The notes under the pieces were generated by a model. That model did not search any database, was not told where the DNA came from, and worked only from the letters and a program-made list of their open reading frames with translations. Both the position numbers and the translations under genes were made by a program. This document shows positions 1 to 8,342 of a DNA stretch of 64,000 bases, one piece after another; the stretch's first letter is position 1, and each line of letters begins with the position of its first letter. The stretch spans positions 1 through 64,000 of the forward strand of contig WJKL01000016.1 in assembly GCA_014729145.1 (NCBI GenBank). Direction: 5' to 3'. Source of the DNA: Candidatus Woesearchaeota archaeon. GTDB lineage: Archaea; Nanobdellota; Nanobdellia; Woesearchaeales; WJKL01.

Positions 1-127
1 AAGTATTGCCAGAGCCATTGTAGTCTATAGTAAAACCGCATCTGTCTATCTCTATATCTTCAGAATATGCTATGCTAGTAAAAACTAAGAACACTATTGA
101 AAACAAAAACAATTTTGAATATTTCAC
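1..127 (-). CDS. Secreted protein, N-terminal fragment (cut by window edge)
   Basis: Reading the minus strand from a GTG at 125-127 gives about 42 residues that run off the left edge. The N-terminus is a clear export signal: a lysine, then a hydrophobic run rich in Leu/Phe/Val/Ile, then an Ala-Tyr-Ser region that could be a signal peptidase site, followed by a polar mature segment containing a Cys. No ATG is in frame just upstream. The mature function cannot be told from so little sequence. It lies downstream of Rpp30 on the same strand with about 65 nt between them. Confidence 0.55.
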   Translation of the reverse strand, partial: MKYSKLFLFSIVFLVFTSIAYSEDIEIDRCGFTIDYNGSGNT

Positions 128-192
128 TCTACACCCTTTTTTTTACTATAAGATTGGTTAGAAAAACCACCTATATAAACTTTTTGAAAGAA

Positions 193-762
193 TTAACGCT
201 CCAGTAACCTCTTGATGCTCTGAAGCTGTTTATCACTTCTTAATTCAAAGGGAGATTTAGCAAAAGATCCAATCAGAACTTTACAGTTGTATTTTTTGCA
301 GAATCTTATATTCTGCATCATTCTTCCCATAATGATTGGTTTTTTGGATGAATTTAATAATTCAGAGAAAGCAAAACCTATGACAACATTATTTTTAGCA
401 GCAAGTTTGCATAAAACCTGATTTAATCCTGAATATCTGTAATGAGGTCTGTCTTTTTTTGGTGATTTTTCTAAATTAAATATTAAAGAAGGTTTTAATT
501 TTTCTAAAACATGCTGGTCTTTTGAAGTAGATTCGGTTATTATAAAATCCGATAGTTTTTTTGCTTTGATTATATCTTTTGGAGAAGCAAGCAGTCCAAG
601 TTTTAATATTGTGTTGGTTTTCTTTTGGAGCTTATCTATGTTTGATCTTAATCTGGAGATGTTTTTTTGATAGGGATAAACAAGATAAAGCTCTTTTTTT
701 TCCAGTTTTTTGGCTATGGAGATAAACTTTTCTGGGTTTTTTTTGGGAAAGCAGATATCCAT
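193..762 (-). CDS. rnp3: Ribonuclease P protein component 3 (Rpp30)
   Basis: Protein subunit of archaeal RNase P, the ribonucleoprotein that removes 5' leaders from pre-tRNA. The 189-residue sequence has the Rpp30 (PHP-like TIM barrel) pattern: an early strand ending in D/F, a central IITES segment, an RYSGLNQVL segment and a late MMQNIRFCKKYNCKVLIGS segment typical of the family. It is slightly shorter than many homologs (200-240 residues). It starts 3 nt after the stop of the upstream thiolase gene, so the two are probably cotranscribed. The partner Rpp29 is encoded in the ribosomal block at 60370. Confidence 0.88.
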   Translation of the reverse strand: MDICFPKKNPEKFISIAKKLEKKELYLVYPYQKNISRLRSNIDKLQKKTNTILKLGLLASPKDIIKAKKLSDFIITESTSKDQHVLEKLKPSLIFNLEKSPKKDRPHYRYSGLNQVLCKLAAKNNVVIGFAFSELLNSSKKPIIMGRMMQNIRFCKKYNCKVLIGSFAKSPFELRSDKQLQSIKRLLER

Positions 763-765
763 TTT

Positions 766-1623
766 TTATCTTATTTTTGAAAGTATCTTGCATGCCATGC
801 AAAGTTTTTGCTGGGATGGTTCTCTGCAATTAGCACAAAGTTTTTGTTTTTTTGTTGTTGTGAATTTTTTCTTTAATATTGGAGAGATAGATAAGAGCCA
901 TTTAATAATGTTTTTATGTGTTCCTGGATTTTTCTGTTCATGTTCAGTCAAAAGCTTGTTTATCAGGCATCTGTAAACTCCTTTTCTGCATGGGCAAGGA
1001 GCATAATTAACAGGAAAATTCATTTTTTTGGAATAATCAGCGATATCTTTTTCAGATACAAAATAAAGCGGCTTAACACGCTGAACAAAATTTTTGTTTT
1101 TGGAGATTCCAGTAGAAGGGCCCTGCCTTGCTAATAATTCTAGATTATTTTTTAGCAGATTCATTATTACGCCCTGGGCTTCATCATTAAGATTGTGGCC
1201 AGTGACAAGTTTTGCGGCGTTGAGTTTTTTGGAATATTTGTTTAAAAGATATCTTCTTAAAACTCCGCAGATTGTGCAGGATGTTAAGTTGATGTTTTTT
1301 TTCTTTAATATTGATCTTATATAACAAAGGGAAAAACCAAACTCTTCTCTGAAAGAGATAATATGAAGTTTTATTTTGTGTTTTTTGCAGAATTCTTTTA
1401 TATTTTCAAGATTTTCTTTGGTGTAATTCCCAATCACTGCATCTACTGTTATTGCTTCTACATTATATTTGAGTTTTTTTAATATATGGAGTATTGTTGT
1501 GGAGTCTTTTCCGCCTGAACATGCAACTAAAATCTTGTCTTTTTTGGATAAAAGATTATATTTTTTAATTGTATTTTCAGTTGTTTTTTCTGTTTTTTGG
1601 GCTAATTTTTGTTTTTTATGCAT
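766..1623 (-). CDS. PP-loop tRNA thiolase, TtuA/Ncs6 family
   Basis: Adenylates a tRNA uridine and transfers sulfur to form 2-thiouridine; TtuA acts at position 54 and Ncs6/CtuA at position 34. Visible features are the PP-loop SGGKDS at residues 36-41, a CTIC pair (C116, C119) and a third Cys cluster (C210/C212/C219) matching the catalytic and iron-sulfur cysteines of the family, and a C-terminal zinc knuckle (C263, C266, C275, C278). The N-terminal zinc finger usual in TtuA is absent: the protein begins about 30 residues before the PP-loop. No in-frame ATG was seen upstream in the AT-rich spacer. Target position (54 or 34) is not decidable here. Confidence 0.85.
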   Translation of the reverse strand: MHKKQKLAQKTEKTTENTIKKYNLLSKKDKILVACSGGKDSTTILHILKKLKYNVEAITVDAVIGNYTKENLENIKEFCKKHKIKLHIISFREEFGFSLCYIRSILKKKNINLTSCTICGVLRRYLLNKYSKKLNAAKLVTGHNLNDEAQGVIMNLLKNNLELLARQGPSTGISKNKNFVQRVKPLYFVSEKDIADYSKKMNFPVNYAPCPCRKGVYRCLINKLLTEHEQKNPGTHKNIIKWLLSISPILKKKFTTTKKQKLCANCREPSQQKLCMACKILSKIR

Positions 1624-1761
1624 AATATTGTTAATTTTGTCATAGAATTTAAAGATTCTTATAAAATACTTATTAATATACTTATTTTTGTATTAATTTT
1701 AATACTTATTTTAAAGGTTTATTTCTTATGGAGCAATAGATTTATATATAAAGGGGAGCTA

Positions 1762-1787
1762 TTTCCATATGAAATGAAGGGGTTATA
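1762..1787 (+). promoter_or_regulatory. Isolated ORB-like motif upstream of TBP
   Basis: The stretch reads TTTCCATATGAAATGAAGGG followed by GTTA. It shares the core TCCANANGAAATGAAGGRGT with motifs flanking the candidate origin near orc1 (16607-16627 and 16851-16872). The shape, a TCCA half, a GAAA half and a G-run followed by T, resembles archaeal origin recognition boxes bound by Orc1/Cdc6. Here it sits alone in the 266 nt spacer between the thiolase and TBP genes, about 14.8 kb from orc1. Orc1 binding is inferred. The rest of the spacer is AT-rich promoter-like sequence. Confidence 0.5.
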
Positions 1788-1819
1788 TTTGCTGGAAAAT
1801 CTATATTATTTTTAAATTA

Positions 1820-1882
1820 TTTATAAATACATATCTTTAAATATAACTTCTGATTATAATATGTTAAAGAGGTTTATGGAGG
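1820..1882 (+). promoter_or_regulatory. TBP promoter and ribosome binding site
   Basis: The spacer before the TBP start contains TATA-like sequence (TTTATAAATA around 1821-1830 and TTTAAATATA around 1839-1848), and a GGAGG at 1878-1882 lies seven nt before the ATG at 1890. The Shine-Dalgarno-like element supports that start codon. Confidence 0.5.
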
Positions 1883-1889
1883 CACAAAA

Positions 1890-2465
1890 ATGGCTAAAAA
1901 GAAAAAATCTTCTAAAAAAGAAATAAGGGTTGTAAATATTGTTGTAAGCACTTCTTTGGAGCATGATATTCCTTTAGAAAAGATGGCTGCAACCTTGAGC
2001 AATACTGAATATAATCCAGAGCAGTTTCCAGGATTGGTTATAAGAATCAAAGAACCAAAGACCAGCGCTTTGATCTTCAGCTCAGGAAAGGTAGTATGTA
2101 CTGGAGCAAAGAGCATGGACAAGGTTGAAGAAAGCATCAAAAAGATAATCCAGAGCCTGAAAAAGATAGGGATTAAGATCACTATAAAACCTGAAATAAG
2201 CATACAGAATATTGTTGCGAGCGGAAAGGTTGGAATGGATCTTAACCTTAATACACTGGCGATGAAACTGCCTAATACTGAGTATGAACCAGAGCAGTTT
2301 CCTGGACTGGTGTATAAGTTAGATGAAGCAAAAGCTACTTTTTTGCTTTTCAGCAATGGAAAGATAGTTTGTACAGGAACAAAAAGCGAGAAAGAAGTAA
2401 ATGCTTCACTGGATATGTTGATTGAAAAACTGAAGAAAGTAGTTAAACCAAGCAGATATCAATAA
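1890..2465 (+). CDS. tbp: TATA-box-binding protein (TBP)
   Basis: General transcription factor that bends promoter DNA and recruits TFB and RNA polymerase. The 191 residues form the usual two-fold pseudo-repeat: repeat 1 at about 12-97 and repeat 2 at about 103-187. Paired motifs are YNPEQFPGLV (41-50) with YEPEQFPGLV (132-141), and GKVVCTGAKS (66-75) with GKIVCTGTKS (157-166). A short Lys/Ser-rich N-terminal tail precedes repeat 1. Start chosen for a GGAGG seven nt upstream. It stands immediately upstream of MCM on the same strand, but the 123 nt gap with its own promoter element suggests separate control. Confidence 0.97.
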   Translation: MAKKKKSSKKEIRVVNIVVSTSLEHDIPLEKMAATLSNTEYNPEQFPGLVIRIKEPKTSALIFSSGKVVCTGAKSMDKVEESIKKIIQSLKKIGIKITIKPEISIQNIVASGKVGMDLNLNTLAMKLPNTEYEPEQFPGLVYKLDEAKATFLLFSNGKIVCTGTKSEKEVNASLDMLIEKLKKVVKPSRYQ

Positions 2466-2498
2466 AATTTTTATTTAAAATTAATTTTAATGTTTAGT

Positions 2499-2550
2499 GT
2501 CACTGGACATAATGTGAAGGAGTCCAGATAACCACTGGTCACTGGACATT
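2499..2550 (+). repeat. CTGGAC/GTCCAG repeat array in the MCM promoter
   Basis: The word GTCACTGGACAT occurs at 2499-2510 and again at 2538-2549. Between them an inverted GTCCAG lies at 2522-2527, so it could pair with the CTGGAC on either side (2503-2508 or 2542-2547), giving two mutually exclusive hairpins with loops of 13 and 14 nt. On DNA it looks like an array of half-sites. The right part, ACCACTGGTCACTGGACATT at 2531-2550, is repeated exactly at 31134-31153 in front of the Cas4-like gene (with one more matching A on the left). A weak TATA-like CATTTAAG lies at 2564-2571. Confidence 0.6.
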
Positions 2551-2588
2551 TACCTGCGTAAGGCATTTAAGGGGGGATTGTCTTATGT

Positions 2589-5500
2589 ATGAATATGGAA
2601 GCAGCTGAAACTATAAATAAATTCAAAGAATTTTTTGAAAAAGAATATGAAGCTAAATTAAAAGATAGTGTTAGAAAAGGAAAACATTATCTTGTTATTG
2701 ATTTTTCTGAACTTCTTAATTTTGACCATGAGCTTTCTGATGGTCTTTTGGACAACCCAGAAGATTCTGTTGCTGCTGCTGAAGAGGCTGTAAAGGATTG
2801 TATTGATGGTAATATTAAAAAATTCAACATAAGATTCTTAAATCTTCCTGAAAACCAAAAGGTATTGGTAAGGAACATAAGAAGCAAACATATCGGAAGG
2901 CTTTTGGTGATGGATGGTGTGGTCAGGCAGAAAAGTGATGTAAGGCCGCAAGTAACTTCTGCAAAGTTTGAATGCCCTTCCTGCGGAAATATAATCAATG
3001 TTCTTCAGCTGGACAAAACATTCAAGGAACCAAATAAATGCGGGTGCGGAAGGAAAGGAAAATTTAGATTATTGAAGAAAGAACTGGTGGATGCTCAGGG
3101 GCTGGTTTTAGAAGAAGATCCTGAAAATCTTGAAGGAGGAGAGCAGCCAAAAAGGATGAATGTGCTGCTGCAGGACGATCTTGTAAGTCCTTTAAGCGAA
3201 AGGAAGACAAACCCTGGAAGCAAGATAAAAATAATTGGAACAATAAAGGAAGTGCCAATATTTTCAAGAACTGGGAGCCAAACAACGAGATTTGACCTTC
3301 TTATAGAAGCAAATAATTTTGAAACAATAGAGGAGAATTTCTATGAAGTTGAAATTACTAAAGAAGAGCATGAAGAGATCAAAAAGCTTTCAAAAGATCC
3401 TAAGATATACAAGAAACTTGTACAGTCAATAGCTCCATCTATATACGGCTATAAAAAAGTAAAAGAAGCATTGATACTGCAGCTTATGGGCGGGGTGCAT
3501 AAGCAAAGACATGATGGGGTTGTAACAAGAGGAGATATGCATATTCTTTTGATTGGGGATCCGGGAAGCGGAAAATCTCAGCTATTGAAAAGGGTAAATC
3601 TTATTGCGCCAAAAGGAAGATATGTATCTGGAAAGGGTGTTTCGGGTGCAGGACTTACTGCATCTGTTGTCAAGGATGAATTTTTAAAGGGATGGAGTTT
3701 AGAAGCAGGGGCTTTGGTATTGGCGAATAATGGAATGTGCTGTTTACATCCTGATACATCTATTGTCATTAATAATAAAATACAAAAAATATCAAAAATA
3801 TTTGACTGCCATAAAAAAGAATTAGGAAAATGCAAAAATGAGATTGTTGAATTTAATGATATTGAAAAAGATGTAGTAAGTTTTGATATAAAAAGAATGG
3901 ATTGTGAAAAACAAGTTTCGACAGTTATTAGGAGAAAGAAATTTGATGGCCATTTATTAAATGTCAAATTCAAATCAGGATTCTCTATAAAACTTACTCC
4001 TGACCACAAGATAATCGATGGAAATCATTTAGGGTGGAAGGAAGCTCAAGAATTCAAAAAAGGGGAAAAAACATTGGCGCCCTTAAATTTGCCAAGCATT
4101 AAAGAAGATACTTTTATATTTGACATCTTACCTAAAAATTGGAAAGTTTTTTTGAACAAAAAAGAAAAAAACCAATTGAAGCAAAATATAAGAAGAAAAT
4201 TTAAAACATTGAGCGCTTTCAATAAAAAATTTAACTTGGATAAGAATTTTCTTTCTGGAAGAAAACAAATAACTATTAAGAAATTTGAAAAAATCTTAGA
4301 ATTTTTAGGAGAAAAAAATAAATGGAGAAAAATCCCTTTAAAATTTGGAAGGAATAAAAATGGAGAAAAATTGAAAATAGCCAAAATCACTCCAGAATTA
4401 GGCTATATATTAGGATTCATATTGGGAGATGGATATATAAATATGAATAAAAGAAGAACGACAATAAATATAACTCAATCTATCAAGAACAAGGAGAATA
4501 TTAAAAGAATAAAAGAATATTGGAATAAAATTTCATTGAAAAAATTAAAAGAAACTGAAGATAATAGAACCTCTAAGATTAGGGACCAAAAGGTAATATC
4601 AAAATGTAAAGTTCTTTATTCTGGGAGCAACCTTCTTGGTGGTTTATATAAACATTATACTTCGAATGCACTTGCCGAAATATTATCCCTGCCTGATGAT
4701 GTGTTAAAAGGATTTATTGGTGGGATTATGGATTCTGATGGCTGCATAAGTACAAGAAAGTACATAAAGAATGGAAATAAATATTTTACGCAGATTATTG
4801 AATTTTTATTTAGTAATGAAAGAAAAGAAAATCTTAATTTTATGCTTGCGCTTAGGAGATTTGATTGTTATGGTAAAATAAACGAGAGAGAAAATATAAA
4901 ATCAGTCACAATTAGTAGTAGAAAAGATATATCTAATTTGATTAAAGAATTAGACTCTTTTTCTATTAAAATTAGTAAATCTAGATTATTAGTTAAGAAT
5001 AAGCAAATTTCAGGAGACAGTGATAAAATACCCTCCATCATTGGAAAAAAGATATGTGATAGGATAATAAAATTAAACAAATCCTTTTTGCTTAAGAAAG
5101 GTATATGGAGTACAGTTTATGGTTTTAAACATGGTGGAAGGGAACCTTCAAGAAATCAGATAATTAAAATCATCAATAAAACACAAGATATGATAAATGA
5201 TAAAAAGTTTGTTGAGGGATCATTAGGATTGATAAAAAGAGACTATTTTCTAGATGAGATTGTTGATATAAAAAAAGAAAAATATTCAGGATATGTCTAT
5301 GACTTATTTGTTCCGAAAAACCATAACTTTCTTGCAGATGGAATAATTGTACATAATTGTATTGATGAGATGGACAAGATGAGCCAGGAAGACAGGAGTG
5401 CAATGCACGAGGCGCTTGAGCAGCAAAGCTTCCATTATGATACTTGGATTAGTTTAGCAGATGGTTCTGAAAAAAAGATTGGAAACTTCGTAGAAAAATT

Positions 5501-7637
5501 AATGAAAAAAAACCATAAAAAAATTATAAAAGGAAAAGATTGTTATATACTTCCTACAGAAGACAAAGATGTAGAAATCTTCACTACTGATTGGAATAAT
5601 ATTTACAAAACAAAAATCAACAGAGTGAGCAAACACATTGCTCCAGATTATTTTATTAAAATAAAATTAAAAAATGGGAGAGAGATTACAGTAACTCCAG
5701 AACATCCTGTTTTCTATATAGATGAGTGTAAGATCAAAACCGTTGATGCTGAAAATGTAAAAGAAGATATGTGGATGCCTGTGCCTTTAGAAACAAATAT
5801 AGAAGGAGAAAGTCAAAAATTTGAGATAACAAAAGAAGAATGCTACATAAATAGGGCTTCTCGACATATTGCTGTTCCGATGGAGAATGGAGAAAATTTC
5901 TTCAAGATTATAGGTTATATGCTAGCAGAAGGTTCTAAAGAACTTAATAGAGGAAAATTAATTGGTATTAATTTTACTAATAAAGATGAAAGATTATTAG
6001 AAGATTTTGAAAATTCCATGGAAGAATTATTTGGGCTTAGACCCTATAAACAACCCAGAATTGATGGTTATGATTTAAGATACATGTATAGGTATATTTC
6101 GAGAGAATTAAGTGTCTTTATTGAGAGAACATGTCCTGAGATATTAAATAAATCTAGTGAAAAAGAAATTCCTAAAATTTGTTTAAAAGGGAAAAAAGAA
6201 GATGTTGCTTTAATGCTTTCATGCATGTTTGAAGGAGATGGTCATGTATCAAAAAAACTTAGAACTATTAGGGTAGGATTTGGATCTAATAGTAAGAAAA
6301 TGTGCGAACAGGTTCAAGATTTGTTATTAAGATTTGGAATAAGAAGTAATTTGACTGAACACAAAAAAAGCTATAAAGTTTCGATTACTAGAAGAGAAAA
6401 CTTGCTAAAATTTTATGAAAAAATTGGATTTATTACTAAAGAAAAAAACAATATTATAAAAAAATATTTAGACAATGTAAAATTAAAAAGAAGTATCAAG
6501 AATAATATTCCTAATGTTTCTAAAAAAGTTATAAAATTGATGAAAAAATATGGTGTTAAATGTGTAGGAAATAATTGTTTGGCTACAATGAAATATGACT
6601 ATCTTAAAAGAAGAAGAAATATATCTAAACAAGCACTACAAGAGATTGTAAAAAAGATTTCTCCAAAACCTGAAGATAAGAAAGCCCATAATTTTCTTAA
6701 AAAAATGGCTTTTGGAAATATTGGATTTGAAAAAATAAAATCTATTGAAAGAATAGAAAATAAGGATCAAAAATGGACTTATGATGTTACCATAGAGCCA
6801 ACCCATAATTTTATTTCTCAAAATATGGTTTTACATAACACAATCAGCATAAGCAAGGCAAATATCCAGGCCACTCTTGTAGCTAGGACAACTGTGCTGG
6901 CTGCAGCAAACCCAAAGTTTGGAAGATTTGACCCTTATGATATCTTAGCGAAACAGATAGATCTTCCACCTGCGCTGATCAACAGGTTTGACCTTATATT
7001 TCCTATAAAAGATATGCCTGATAAAGAAAAAGACAAAAAAATGGCGCATCATATATTAGACCTTCATCAAAATCCTGATGTAGATGATCCTGAAATTGAA
7101 ACAGAGCTTCTTAAGAAATATTTTGCCTATGCAAGACAGAATGTAAATCCAAAGCTTACCAGCGGTGCATTGGAGGAGATCAAAAATTATTATGTTGAGA
7201 TGAGAAACAAAGAAGTGGGGGAAGAAGGCTCTGCAAGAGCAATACCAATATCACCAAGACAGCTTGAGGCTTTGATAAGATTGTCTGAGGCGTCTGCGAG
7301 GACAAGATTAAGCCCAAAAGTTACAAAGAAAGACGCAAAAAAGGCAATAAGTCTGCTCCACCACTGCTTAAGTGAGATAGGTGTTGATCCAGAGACAGGA
7401 AAGATTGATATTGACAGAATTACTACAGGTATAACAGCATCACAAAGAAACAAGATAGTGGTAATCAAGGAGATCATAAATGAGCTTGAGAATAAGATCG
7501 GAAAAACTATCCCTCTTGATGATCTGATAAAAGAGGCTGAAGACAAAGGAATAGAAGATATAGATGATGCTATTGAAAAGCTGAAAAGAAGCGGAGATAT
7601 TTTTGAGCCCAAGAGAGGATTTATACAAAAGATCTAA
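2589..7637 (+). CDS. mcm: Replicative helicase MCM, with two inteins
   Basis: Hexameric 3'-5' helicase of the replication fork. The 1682-residue precursor contains two in-frame inteins (residues 385-923 and 947-1417); removing them leaves about 672 residues, normal for archaeal MCM. Extein features: N-terminal DNA-binding domain with zinc knuckle C129/C132/C151/C153, Walker A GDPGSGKS at 323-330, Walker B CIDEMDK directly after intein 1, the TISISKANI pre-sensor hairpin after intein 2, an arginine-finger region NRFDLIFPI, and a C-terminal winged-helix region. Start could be ATG 2589 or ATG 2595; a TATA-like element about 25 nt upstream would make the mRNA nearly leaderless. RPA-like gene follows 2 nt later. 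Confidence 0.96.
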   Translation: MNMEAAETINKFKEFFEKEYEAKLKDSVRKGKHYLVIDFSELLNFDHELSDGLLDNPEDSVAAAEEAVKDCIDGNIKKFNIRFLNLPENQKVLVRNIRSKHIGRLLVMDGVVRQKSDVRPQVTSAKFECPSCGNIINVLQLDKTFKEPNKCGCGRKGKFRLLKKELVDAQGLVLEEDPENLEGGEQPKRMNVLLQDDLVSPLSERKTNPGSKIKIIGTIKEVPIFSRTGSQTTRFDLLIEANNFETIEENFYEVEITKEEHEEIKKLSKDPKIYKKLVQSIAPSIYGYKKVKEALILQLMGGVHKQRHDGVVTRGDMHILLIGDPGSGKSQLLKRVNLIAPKGRYVSGKGVSGAGLTASVVKDEFLKGWSLEAGALVLANNGMCCLHPDTSIVINNKIQKISKIFDCHKKELGKCKNEIVEFNDIEKDVVSFDIKRMDCEKQVSTVIRRKKFDGHLLNVKFKSGFSIKLTPDHKIIDGNHLGWKEAQEFKKGEKTLAPLNLPSIKEDTFIFDILPKNWKVFLNKKEKNQLKQNIRRKFKTLSAFNKKFNLDKNFLSGRKQITIKKFEKILEFLGEKNKWRKIPLKFGRNKNGEKLKIAKITPELGYILGFILGDGYINMNKRRTTINITQSIKNKENIKRIKEYWNKISLKKLKETEDNRTSKIRDQKVISKCKVLYSGSNLLGGLYKHYTSNALAEILSLPDDVLKGFIGGIMDSDGCISTRKYIKNGNKYFTQIIEFLFSNERKENLNFMLALRRFDCYGKINERENIKSVTISSRKDISNLIKELDSFSIKISKSRLLVKNKQISGDSDKIPSIIGKKICDRIIKLNKSFLLKKGIWSTVYGFKHGGREPSRNQIIKIINKTQDMINDKKFVEGSLGLIKRDYFLDEIVDIKKEKYSGYVYDLFVPKNHNFLADGIIVHNCIDEMDKMSQEDRSAMHEALEQQSFHYDTWISLADGSEKKIGNFVEKLMKKNHKKIIKGKDCYILPTEDKDVEIFTTDWNNIYKTKINRVSKHIAPDYFIKIKLKNGREITVTPEHPVFYIDECKIKTVDAENVKEDMWMPVPLETNIEGESQKFEITKEECYINRASRHIAVPMENGENFFKIIGYMLAEGSKELNRGKLIGINFTNKDERLLEDFENSMEELFGLRPYKQPRIDGYDLRYMYRYISRELSVFIERTCPEILNKSSEKEIPKICLKGKKEDVALMLSCMFEGDGHVSKKLRTIRVGFGSNSKKMCEQVQDLLLRFGIRSNLTEHKKSYKVSITRRENLLKFYEKIGFITKEKNNIIKKYLDNVKLKRSIKNNIPNVSKKVIKLMKKYGVKCVGNNCLATMKYDYLKRRRNISKQALQEIVKKISPKPEDKKAHNFLKKMAFGNIGFEKIKSIERIENKDQKWTYDVTIEPTHNFISQNMVLHNTISISKANIQATLVARTTVLAAANPKFGRFDPYDILAKQIDLPPALINRFDLIFPIKDMPDKEKDKKMAHHILDLHQNPDVDDPEIETELLKKYFAYARQNVNPKLTSGALEEIKNYYVEMRNKEVGEEGSARAIPISPRQLEALIRLSEASARTRLSPKVTKKDAKKAISLLHHCLSEIGVDPETGKIDIDRITTGITASQRNKIVVIKEIINELENKIGKTIPLDDLIKEAEDKGIEDIDDAIEKLKRSGDIFEPKRGFIQKI
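3741..5357 (+). mobile_element. MCM intein 1 with LAGLIDADG endonuclease
   Basis: 539 residues (385-923 of the precursor) inserted just before the Walker B strand, between NNGMC and CIDEMDK. The N-terminal splice block starts with Cys (CLHPDTSIV), block B carries the TPDH motif, and the C-terminal block ends VHN before a +1 Cys, so chemistry is the standard Cys1/Asn/Cys+1 class. Two dodecapeptide LAGLIDADG motifs, LGYILGFILGDG (604-615) and KGFIGGIMDSDG (707-718), both keep the acidic residue, so the homing endonuclease may be active. Base composition is visibly more AT-rich than the flanking exteins. Confidence 0.95.
5427..6839 (+). mobile_element. MCM intein 2 with LAGLIDADG endonuclease
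   Basis: 471 residues (947-1417) inserted between EALEQQ and TISISKANI. It begins with Ser (SFHYDTW), has a TPEH block B motif, and ends VLHN followed by Thr+1, so it belongs to the Ser1/Asn/Thr+1 variant and differs from intein 1. LAGLIDADG-like motifs are IIGYMLAEG (within 1104-1115) and LSCMFEGDG (1210-1218), each keeping an acidic residue. It is separated from intein 1 by only 23 extein residues. The two inteins are not obviously recent copies of one another. Confidence 0.94.
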
Positions 7638-7639
7638 AG

Positions 7640-8320
7640 ATGGCAGAGGAAATACAGAAAAGGCAGGTAGCAAAGAAGATAAAGATAAATGATGTTCTTA
7701 GTGGAAGCTATATTAAAGAGGATGGATGGAACCCTAATTTCATAGAGGTAAATGGAGAGAAGGTATCAAGGGTAAATATTATCGGGGCTGTGCTTGAAAA
7801 AGAGGAAGGAGATGGGCTCAATTATATATCCATAATGCTTGATGATGGAAGCGGAAAAATATCAGGCAGGGTTTTCAAAGATGATATGTATAAATTAAAA
7901 GATATAGATATCGGAGATATAGTCCTGGCAATAGCAAGGCCAAGAGAATATGGAAGTGAAAGATATCTGCTATTGGAGATTGTCAAGAAGATAAAAAACA
8001 AGAAATGGATCAAAGTGAGGAAATTAGAGCTTGAGAAAAAAAATGATGATGTAAAGGAAGTGGTGCAGAAAACAGAAGATATTGAAGAAACACCAACAGA
8101 GAGCAAAGAAGAAGTAGTTGAAGAAGATATTGTTAAAGAAGAGAAAGAGATGAACAATGTAGATAAAATAATAGATTTTGTCAGGGAAAAAGATAAAGGA
8201 GATGGGATAGATATACAGGCAATAGTTGACAAATTTGATGATGAAAGGATAGTAAAAGATTTGTTAAGTGAAGGAGAGCTTTTTGAAATAAAACCTGGAA
8301 GAGTTAAGGTTCTGGAATAA
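7640..8320 (+). CDS. RPA-like single-stranded DNA-binding protein (OB fold plus winged helix)
   Basis: 226 residues. An OB-fold region at about 30-125 contains a VSRVNIIGAVLEK opening strand and an ISIMLDDGSGKISGRVF core typical of RPA32/Stn1-like OB folds. An acidic Glu/Lys/Val-rich linker follows (about 135-170), then a short C-terminal winged-helix-like domain (VDKIIDFVREKDKGDG onward). This architecture is that of an RPA2-type subunit, which coats ssDNA and recruits partners through the winged helix. It starts 2 nt after the mcm stop, strongly suggesting cotranscription with the helicase. Exact orthology (RPA32 or archaeal RpaB-type) is uncertain. Confidence 0.8.
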   Translation: MAEEIQKRQVAKKIKINDVLSGSYIKEDGWNPNFIEVNGEKVSRVNIIGAVLEKEEGDGLNYISIMLDDGSGKISGRVFKDDMYKLKDIDIGDIVLAIARPREYGSERYLLLEIVKKIKNKKWIKVRKLELEKKNDDVKEVVQKTEDIEETPTESKEEVVEEDIVKEEKEMNNVDKIIDFVREKDKGDGIDIQAIVDKFDDERIVKDLLSEGELFEIKPGRVKVLE

Positions 8321-8342
8321 TCATTTTTATGTTGGGTTTTCT

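Noticed and set aside
1609..1815. 68-codon open frame on the plus strand between the thiolase and TBP genes
   Set aside because: It overlaps the start of the thiolase antisense and its Leu/Ile run comes from AT-rich promoter sequence; no supporting start signal.
2571..2576. GGGGGG before MCM as a ribosome binding site
   Set aside because: The spacing to the in-frame ATG (12 nt or more) is long and a TATA-like element 25 nt upstream of the start suggests a near-leaderless mRNA; composition alone is not enough.
2589..7637. The 1682-residue MCM frame as a multidomain fusion protein
   Set aside because: Both insertions have intein splice blocks and LAGLIDADG motifs, and deleting them restores continuous conserved MCM sequence.
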